A DNA stretch of 7,281 nucleotides from Oscillospiraceae bacterium (lineage in GTDB: Bacteria > Bacillota_A > Clostridia > Oscillospirales > Oscillospiraceae), in contig JAGBAI010000007.1 in NCBI GenBank assembly GCA_017939025.1, positions 1 through 7,281 on the forward strand. The letters run 5' to 3'. The notes under the pieces were generated by a model that saw only the letters and a list, made by a program, of their open reading frames with translations, did not search any database and was not told the origin of the DNA. The position numbers and the translations under genes were made by a program. How positions within the stretch are numbered: position 1 is the first letter of the stretch; each line of letters starts with the position of its first letter. Positions 1 to 4,194 of the stretch are shown here, in pieces.

Positions 1-2
1 GT

Positions 3-173
3 AAGCGTTTCTTCTGCGGACTTATGCAATGCGTCACGGTTACTGCTGTAGATCATCAGTCCCAAAAGTATCGCAAGGCTGATGACAACAGTTCCGAAAC
101 CGCCTATGCTGCTATTGAAACCGGCACCTGTGTGGATATCTGCCCCTATGGAAAGGCTGGTGGTGACGCATGA
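3..173 (+). CDS. C-terminal end of an unidentified protein (5' truncated)
   Basis: The frame beginning at base 3 is open for 56 codons and stops at TGA 171-173. This stop overlaps the ATG of the next gene at 170 (ATGA), the junction typical of translationally coupled genes in this operon. The other two plus frames close early. The visible peptide is polar, contains the stretch GTCVDICPYGKAGG near its end, and matches no domain I recognise. It does not look like the usual C-terminus of the VirB4/TraE ATPase that often precedes the next gene in related elements. An internal ATG at 24 lacks a convincing ribosome site, so the gene probably starts before the window. The coding call rests on the open frame and the overlap only. 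Confidence 0.42.
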   Translation, partial: KRFFCGLMQCVTVTAVDHQSQKYRKADDNSSETAYAAIETGTCVDICPYGKAGGDA

Positions 174-2206
174 AGGAAATGAAAGCGCCTGAAAAGGTTG
201 CTCAGAAAATGACCCACGACGGTGCAGTCACCGAAAACCTTTTCACCGGTGAGGTGGAACGCATCAGCAACCGTGAAGAAGAAACCCATTTCAACCTTCA
301 GGAGGAAACGGTATCTTTTACGGAAACGGCGGTCAAGGAAGCTGCCCATGCCCATACCCGGCACCGGGAACGAAAGGCTGCCAGAAAGGACGCGGCCGCT
401 GTCCAGGAAGGGAGCGAGGCCCGGCAGCGCCCATCCTCCCGGTTGCAATTTACCGACGAGGAACGCGCTGATCCTGCCCTTCGCAAGTACATTGAACGTT
501 CTGACCGGGCGGCGGATAAGTTGGATGCAGCCAAGGCGAAGATCCCTACCAAGACTGTAAAGTTGAAGGAACGGGTATTCGACGAGACCACCGGCAAGGG
601 CAAAACCTCTATTCGTTTTGAGGAAGTGGAGAAAAAGTCCAACAGAAAGCTGCGGCACAATCCTCTGGGCCGTCCTGCCCAGGAGATTTCCCTTGCCGCC
701 CACAACAAAGTTCACGAAGTGGAACAGGAAAATGTGGGTGTGGAGGCAGGACACAAGACCGAGGAACTGGCGGAACAGGGTGTGCTTCATGCCGGAAGCC
801 GGGTGCGGCAGGCACTCCACCACCATGAAACAAAGCCCTGGCGGGATACAACCAAGGCGGAGCAGGCGTCAAATAAAGCCAATGCAGAAGTTTTGTATCA
901 GAAAACGGTTCAGAACGATCCCAGTCTTGCAACCTCCAACCCCGTATCCCGTTACCTGCAGAAAAAACGTATCCAAAGGCAGTATGTCAAGCAGGCTCGT
1001 CAGGCTGAGAAAACAGCCCAGAATACCGCATCTACCGCACGATCCGCTGCTACCCGGACGAAGGAAGCAGTGAAAAAGGCTGTTTTCTATGTAAAGAATC
1101 ATAGCCGAGGCGTTTTCGTAGTGCTGGGTCTGGGAGCTATTATCGTTATGCTGCTGGGCGGTGTGTCCTCCTGTACCATGATGGCCAGTTCCGGTGTCAG
1201 CAGTGTTCTCAGTTCCTCTTATCTTTCTGAGGATTCGGATATTCTTTCTGCGGAAGCTACCTATTGTGCTATGGAAGCAGAGCTGCAAGAGTACCTTGAT
1301 ACCTACGAAAGCACTCATAGTTGCGATGAATACCATTATGATCTGGACACCATCGAGCATGACCCCTATGTTCTGATTTCCATTCTCTCTGCCCTCCATG
1401 ACGGTATCTTTGCCGCTTCGGAAGTGCAATCCGACTTAGAAATGCTGTTTGCGAAGCAATACATTCTGACAGAGACCGTAGAAATGGAAACCCGGTACCG
1501 AACAGAAACTCTAATTGGTGAGCGTCATGCTCAGGACCCGGAAACCGGCGCCTACTTGTACGATATCTGGGGCGATCCCATAATGGAAGAATATGAGTAT
1601 GAGGATGAAGTGCCCTATACCTATTACATCTGCACCGTGGAGCTGGAAAACTACGACCTGTCTCACATCCCCGTGGAGATCATGGGCGAGGATACTCTTT
1701 CCATGTATGCAACTTACATGGGCACTTTAGGCAGCCGGGAGGATCTGTTTCCCGGCAGCGCTTATGTATCCAAATACACCACGCCGCCCACCATCTATGA
1801 GATTCCACCCTCTGCATTAGAGGATACTACCTTTGCAGCCTTGATAATGGAAGCAGAAAAATACATCGGCTATCCCTATGTCTGGGGCGGCAGCAATCCC
1901 AACACCTCCTTCGACTGTTCCGGCTTTGTATGCTGGTCTATGACCGCAAGCGGTGTCTGGAATGTGGGAAGAACCAGTGCCCAGGGACTTTTCAATGCCT
2001 GCACCCCGGTATCCACTTCCAATGCCCAACCCGGCGATCTCATTTTCTTTGTAGGCACCTATGACACACCGGGTATTTCCCATGTAGGTATCTATGCAGG
2101 AAGCGGGAAAATGCTGCACTGCGGCGACCCAATTCGCTATGTGGATATCAACACAAATTACTGGCAATCTCATTTCTATGCCTTTGCCAGACCGCCTTAT
2201 GGATAA
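170..2206 (+). CDS. CD1108-family conjugation protein with C-terminal NlpC/P60 peptidoglycan hydrolase domain
   Basis: This 678-residue protein is the likely cell-wall hydrolase of the ICE mating machine, opening peptidoglycan so that the type IV channel can pass. Residues 1 to about 305 are highly charged, rich in Lys, Arg, Glu and Ala, and probably cytoplasmic. One transmembrane helix lies at about 314-335 (GVFVVLGLGAIIVMLLGG). The external region at about 340-545 carries stretches typical of the CD1108 family, such as KQYILTETVEMETRYRTET, VPYTYYICTVELEN and LFPGSAYVSKY. The NlpC/P60 domain covers about 553-675: the FDCSGF motif gives nucleophile Cys583, SHVGIY gives His638, MLHCGDP gives His650, and the usual PGDLIFF is present. 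All catalytic residues look intact. No separate lysozyme domain is evident, unlike CwlT of Tn916. The start at 170 is chosen because it overlaps the upstream stop; its ribosome site (GGTGGTG) is modest, so coupling may matter. Confidence 0.9.
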   Translation: MKEMKAPEKVAQKMTHDGAVTENLFTGEVERISNREEETHFNLQEETVSFTETAVKEAAHAHTRHRERKAARKDAAAVQEGSEARQRPSSRLQFTDEERADPALRKYIERSDRAADKLDAAKAKIPTKTVKLKERVFDETTGKGKTSIRFEEVEKKSNRKLRHNPLGRPAQEISLAAHNKVHEVEQENVGVEAGHKTEELAEQGVLHAGSRVRQALHHHETKPWRDTTKAEQASNKANAEVLYQKTVQNDPSLATSNPVSRYLQKKRIQRQYVKQARQAEKTAQNTASTARSAATRTKEAVKKAVFYVKNHSRGVFVVLGLGAIIVMLLGGVSSCTMMASSGVSSVLSSSYLSEDSDILSAEATYCAMEAELQEYLDTYESTHSCDEYHYDLDTIEHDPYVLISILSALHDGIFAASEVQSDLEMLFAKQYILTETVEMETRYRTETLIGERHAQDPETGAYLYDIWGDPIMEEYEYEDEVPYTYYICTVELENYDLSHIPVEIMGEDTLSMYATYMGTLGSREDLFPGSAYVSKYTTPPTIYEIPPSALEDTTFAALIMEAEKYIGYPYVWGGSNPNTSFDCSGFVCWSMTASGVWNVGRTSAQGLFNACTPVSTSNAQPGDLIFFVGTYDTPGISHVGIYAGSGKMLHCGDPIRYVDINTNYWQSHFYAFARPPYG

Positions 2207-2210
2207 GGAG
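2205..2210 (+). promoter_or_regulatory. Ribosome binding site fixing the PP-loop gene start
   Basis: AAGGAG lies six bases before ATG 2217 and overlaps the stop codon of the preceding gene. It decides for 2217 over the longer in-frame ATG at 2094, which lies inside the NlpC/P60 coding sequence. Confidence 0.85.
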
Positions 2211-2216
2211 TCTGGC

Positions 2217-2942
2217 ATGAATATTGTTTCCTATGGAGGCGGTGCCAACAGCACCGCCTTACTCATTGGGCTGCATCAGCACCGCATCCCGGTGGATCTG
2301 ATCCTGTTTGCGGACACCGGTGCGGAGCATCCCCATACCTATGCCTATCTGAATATCATGGACCGCTGGCTGAAGGAGCACGGGATGCCACCAATTACCC
2401 GTGTCTACAAGTACACCCAGGACGGAATGCGGCTGACCTTAGAGGATGAATGTCTGCAAAGCTGTTCGCTTCCCTCTATTGCCTACGGATACAAGAAATG
2501 TTCCCTAAAACACAAAATAGGACCGCAGGAAAAGTTTTGCAACAACCATCCCGCTTGCCGAAAGGTATGGGCCATCGGCAGGCGTGTAGTCAAATTCGTG
2601 GGCTATGATGCCGGAGAAGAACACCGAAGTGAAAAGGTGCTGTTGCGGGATCTGGCTGATCCCAAATACAGCAAATGGTACCCCCTGATGGAATGGGGCT
2701 GGTACCGGGAGGACTGCATCCAGGTAATCGAGGCGGCAGGACTGCCTCAACCGGGAAAATCCTCCTGTTTTTTCTGCCCCAGTATGAAAGAACACGAAAT
2801 CATTGCATTGCGGGAGCAGCACCCGGATTTGTTCCGGCGTGCCTGTGCCCTGGAAGATAACGCCCAGGCCAATCTCAAAACCGTACAAGGTCTTGGGCGT
2901 AATTTCTCATGGAAAAACCGATACGGAAAGGAGTTTTTTTGA
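2217..2942 (+). CDS. PP-loop ATPase of the phosphoadenosine phosphosulfate (PAPS) reductase family
   Basis: The 241-residue protein belongs to the adenine-nucleotide alpha-hydrolase (PP-loop) superfamily. Residues 3-14 (IVSYGGGANSTA) are the SGGxDS-type nucleotide loop, with Asn11 where many relatives have Asp. Other family marks are FADTGAEHPHTY at 31-42, KKCSLKHKIGP at 93-103, GYDAGEEHRS at 129-138 and YPLMEWGW at 155-162. A Cys pair, Cys184 and Cys187 (CFFCPSMK), lies near the C-terminus, with further Cys at 79, 83, 95, 108 and 114. The pair plus Cys95 could bind a metal or Fe-S cluster, but this is not shown. Real assimilatory sulfate reduction is unlikely: no sulfur-assimilation genes are nearby and the gene sits in a transfer operon. 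Relatives include DndC-type DNA-sulfur enzymes and many phage and plasmid proteins of unknown role. It follows the hydrolase gene by 10 bases and overlaps the next gene by TTGA. Confidence 0.85.
   Translation: MNIVSYGGGANSTALLIGLHQHRIPVDLILFADTGAEHPHTYAYLNIMDRWLKEHGMPPITRVYKYTQDGMRLTLEDECLQSCSLPSIAYGYKKCSLKHKIGPQEKFCNNHPACRKVWAIGRRVVKFVGYDAGEEHRSEKVLLRDLADPKYSKWYPLMEWGWYREDCIQVIEAAGLPQPGKSSCFFCPSMKEHEIIALREQHPDLFRRACALEDNAQANLKTVQGLGRNFSWKNRYGKEFF
2927..2942 (+). promoter_or_regulatory. Ribosome site and TTGA stop-start overlap choosing a TTG start
   Basis: AAAGGAG at 2927-2933 is followed after five bases by TTG 2939-2941, which shares two bases with the TGA 2940-2942 that ends the PP-loop gene. 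This places the DUF4315 start at TTG 2939 rather than ATG 2909, which has no ribosome site and would add ten residues unlike the family's usual N-terminus. A second in-frame TTG at 2945 is possible but lies 11 bases from the site. Confidence 0.75.
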
Positions 2943-3232
2943 ACTTGGCAACAACCGATAAGATCCGTAAGGATATTGAAAAAACGAAGGAGAAGATCTC
3001 CGAGCTTCAGAAAAAGCTGCGCTCCCTGGAAGCACAGCTTGTGGAAGAAGAAAATCTGGAAATTGTCCGGATGGTCAAGGCTGTGAAGATGGACAGCAAG
3101 GAGCTGACCATGTTCCTAAGAGCCTATGCCAGCGGCCTGATCTCCCTGCCTGATGATATGATGGCAGCAGACAGCGGTGCAGATACCGAAGATGTTGACG
3201 ATGATATGGAGGGCTATGCCGATGAAGCGTAA
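2939..3232 (+). CDS. DUF4315 family small coiled-coil protein
   Basis: A 97-residue protein, read from TTG 2939. Residues from about 7 to 45 form a heptad-like coiled coil (DKIRKDIEKTKEKISELQ and on), followed by EIVRMVKAVKMDSKELTMFL, the pattern I associate with DUF4315 proteins of Tn1549/CTn-type elements. The C-terminal third is strongly acidic (DTEDVDDDMEG). There is no signal peptide or membrane segment, so it should be cytoplasmic. Its molecular role is unknown. Its constant place between the wall hydrolase and the DUF4366 protein in related ICEs implies a part in mating-channel assembly or control. It overlaps the upstream gene by four bases and the downstream gene by 11, so its translation is probably coupled to both. 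Confidence 0.82.
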   Translation: MNLATTDKIRKDIEKTKEKISELQKKLRSLEAQLVEEENLEIVRMVKAVKMDSKELTMFLRAYASGLISLPDDMMAADSGADTEDVDDDMEGYADEA

Positions 3233-3905
3233 CCGCATCCGGCTTTTGAGTTTTCTGCTGCTGATGGTGATGTGCATGAGCACCTTCACTGTGACCGCCT
3301 TTGCCTACGGAGAAGATCCCGAAGGAGATTCCTATGTGGAGGAAACAGTGCCTCCCACAGAAGCCACCCCGGACAACGTTCTGACACCGGAGGGCAACAT
3401 GACCCTGGTGGATGATATTCAGGGCGAGGATACCGCCGACAAGCAGTTTATCACCGTTACCTCCAAGGGCGGCCATTATTTCTACATCATCATCGACCGG
3501 GCTGACAGCGGAGAAAACACCGTTCACTTTCTGAACCAGGTAGATGAAGCGGATCTGCTGGCCCTGATTGAGGAAGAACAGACCAATACTGCGCCCATTG
3601 TCTGTGTCTGTACAGAAAAATGTACCCCCGGTGCCATCAACACCTCCTGTGAGATCTGCATGGCTACCATGAACAAGTGTGTGGGCAAGGAAGTGGAACC
3701 GGCACCCACGGAACCTGCAGAGCCTGCCACTTCCAACAGCGCAGGCGCATTCCTGTCCCTGCTGCTAATTCTGGGGATGGGCGGCGGTGCAGCCTACTAC
3801 TTCCTGATCCGAAAGCCCAAGCAGACACAGAATGTTCCTTCCGATTTTGAGGACTTCGATCTGGAAGATGAAGAAGAATATATCGACGATGACAATGCCG
3901 AATAA
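3222..3905 (+). CDS. DUF4366 / CD1107-family secreted, membrane-anchored conjugation protein
   Basis: A 227-residue protein. Residues 1-28 are a signal peptide: KRNRIR, a hydrophobic core, then TAFA before Tyr29. The extracellular part carries the family signature TPEGNMTLVDDIQGE, then KQFITVTSKGG, HYFYIIIDR and NTVHFLNQVDEADLLALIEE. A Cys-rich block follows with Cys at 128, 130, 134, 143, 146 and 153 (CVCTEKCTPG, CEICMATMNKC), suited to disulfides or metal binding. After a Pro/Glu/Thr linker a second membrane helix spans about 175-196 and ends in RKPK. The cytoplasmic tail is very acidic. The start at 3222 is eight bases after GGAGGG (3208-3213); ATG 3216 is only two bases from it. The role is structural or unknown, presumably at the cell surface with the T4SS. 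It is the last gene before the unusual 3904-4176 gap. Confidence 0.88.
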   Translation: MKRNRIRLLSFLLLMVMCMSTFTVTAFAYGEDPEGDSYVEETVPPTEATPDNVLTPEGNMTLVDDIQGEDTADKQFITVTSKGGHYFYIIIDRADSGENTVHFLNQVDEADLLALIEEEQTNTAPIVCVCTEKCTPGAINTSCEICMATMNKCVGKEVEPAPTEPAEPATSNSAGAFLSLLLILGMGGGAAYYFLIRKPKQTQNVPSDFEDFDLEDEEEYIDDDNAE

Positions 3906-4120
3906 AAACAAAAAATCCCACCTTTAAAAAGGTGGGATAGCACCAGCGCTCTCGCTGACGACTTGGTTATATTACTACTAAAAATCAAAAAGTCAACAAA
4001 AAAATGAGGTTTTTTTAAATGTTCTACGGAATGAACAAAAACCTCAGCCAAAATTGTTGCAACCACACTAACAAACAGTGGAGCAATAATGTTTTCAATA
4101 TTCCATTGTAAGGAAAACAT
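3797..4120 (-). CDS. Fst/TxpA-like type I toxin candidate (3' end uncertain)
   Basis: The ATG at 4120 is preceded after six bases by AAAGGCGGTGG (4137-4127), itself about 10 bases after the expected start of promoter P1. The first 37 residues look like a small membrane toxin: a short polar N-terminus, a hydrophobic helix (IIAPLFVSVVATILAEVFV, residues 11-29) and a charged end HSVEHLKK. The IIAPLFV core followed by hydrophobic residues resembles the I-x-P-h-h-V-G core of Fst-family type I toxins, with Ser18 in place of the usual Gly. Those toxins are about 30-40 residues. Here the frame stays open for 107 codons, through promoter P2, the terminator and into antisense of the DUF4366 gene, so the last part is surely not natural protein. 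Either the mRNA is nonstop or a one-base change in A7 (4016-4010) or T7 (4004-3998) gives a 42-44 residue protein. This is family resemblance by eye, not a search result. Confidence 0.5.
   Translation of the reverse strand: MFSLQWNIENIIAPLFVSVVATILAEVFVHSVEHLKKPHFFVDFLIFSSNITKSSARALVLSHLFKGGIFCFYSALSSSIYSSSSSRSKSSKSEGTFCVCLGFRIRK
3904..3938 (-). terminator. Strong intrinsic terminator for minus-strand transcription
   Basis: Arms ATCCCACCTT (3915-3924) and AAGGTGGGAT (3929-3938) form a 10-bp perfect stem with a 4-base loop. Read on the minus strand it is followed by T6-G-T5, a classic intrinsic terminator. On the plus strand the stem is followed by AGCACCAG with no T tract, so it should not stop the conjugation operon. 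Its direction is strong evidence that a minus-strand transcript exists here. Confidence 0.88.
3904..3962 (-). ncRNA. Predicted two-hairpin small RNA of about 57 nt
   Basis: A start about seven bases after the -10 box at 3974-3969 would give an RNA beginning near 3962 and ending in the T tract near 3905. It would hold two hairpins. The first is an 8-bp stem, 3960-3953 with 3948-3941, around the loop AGAG. Two of its pairs are G-U in the minus-strand RNA and would be A-C mismatches in the plus strand, which favours the minus orientation. The second is the terminator stem. No ORF of note is present. It matches no RNA family I can name. It could equally be just the 3' end of the longer toxin transcript. 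Confidence 0.45.
3969..3996 (-). promoter_or_regulatory. Minus-strand promoter P2 inside the toxin-like frame
   Basis: On the minus strand the -35 box is TTGACT (3996-3991), then 16 bases, then the -10 box TAATAT (3974-3969). It is close to the sigma-A consensus and lies only about 60 bases before the terminator, so it would drive a very short RNA. It is built from a near copy of the sequence of promoter P1. Confidence 0.6.
3978..3997 (+). repeat. Direct repeat copy 1 (P2 region)
   Basis: CTAAAAATCAAAAAGTCAAC at 3978-3997 matches 4155-4176 except for two single-base length differences (TC against TCC, A5 against A6). It covers the -35 box and most of the spacer of P2. It may be a duplicated promoter segment or a shared operator. 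Confidence 0.75.
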
Positions 4121-4147
4121 ATATTTCCACCGCCTTTCTTTTTGAAT

Positions 4148-4175
4148 ATTATACCTAAAAATCCAAAAAAGTCAA
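4148..4175 (-). promoter_or_regulatory. Minus-strand promoter P1 for the toxin-like gene
   Basis: On the minus strand the -35 box TTGACT (4175-4170) is followed by 16 bases and a perfect -10 box TATAAT (4153-4148). Transcription should start near 4141, leaving about 20 bases of leader that hold the Shine-Dalgarno site before ATG 4120. It faces away from topB. Confidence 0.72.
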
Positions 4176-4176
4176 C
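4155..4176 (+). repeat. Direct repeat copy 2 (P1 region)
   Basis: CTAAAAATCC (4155-4164) followed by A6 and GTCAAC repeats 3978-3997 with two one-base insertions. It covers the P1 -35 box and spacer. The two copies are 177 bases apart in the same orientation. Confidence 0.75.
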
Positions 4177-4194
4177 TAATAAAGGAACTGATTT

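Noticed and set aside
1..160. Minus-strand hydrophobic frame resembling a membrane helix (GFGTVVISLAILLGLMIYSS)
   Set aside because: It looks membrane-like, but I find no plausible start codon or ribosome site before it, and the plus-strand frame has the ATGA overlap with the next gene. It is not fully excluded without upstream sequence.
146..826. 226-codon minus-strand open frame opposite the wall hydrolase gene
   Set aside because: It is a shadow of the charged N-terminal coding region, with no ribosome site or domain.
2094..2216. Longer N-terminus for the PP-loop protein from ATG 2094
   Set aside because: It would overlap the catalytic NlpC/P60 sequence in another frame, lacks a ribosome site, and the family begins just before the PP loop; AAGGAG precedes ATG 2217.
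3177..3221. Longer N-terminus for the DUF4366 protein from ATG 3177 or 3216
   Set aside because: It would put polar residues before the signal peptide; GGAGGG is well spaced only for ATG 3222.
3261..3290. Lipoprotein signal at Cys18 of the DUF4366 protein
   Set aside because: The residues before Cys18 (LMVM) are not a good lipobox, and TAFA at 25-28 fits an ordinary signal peptidase site.
3904..3938. Terminator for the conjugation operon on the plus strand
   Set aside because: The hairpin has no T tract on its plus-strand 3' side; the T-rich run is on the minus strand.
3941..4140. Convergent plus-strand antitoxin promoter as in classic Fst loci
   Set aside because: TATATT occurs at 3968 and 4120, but neither has a -35-like box at suitable spacing.
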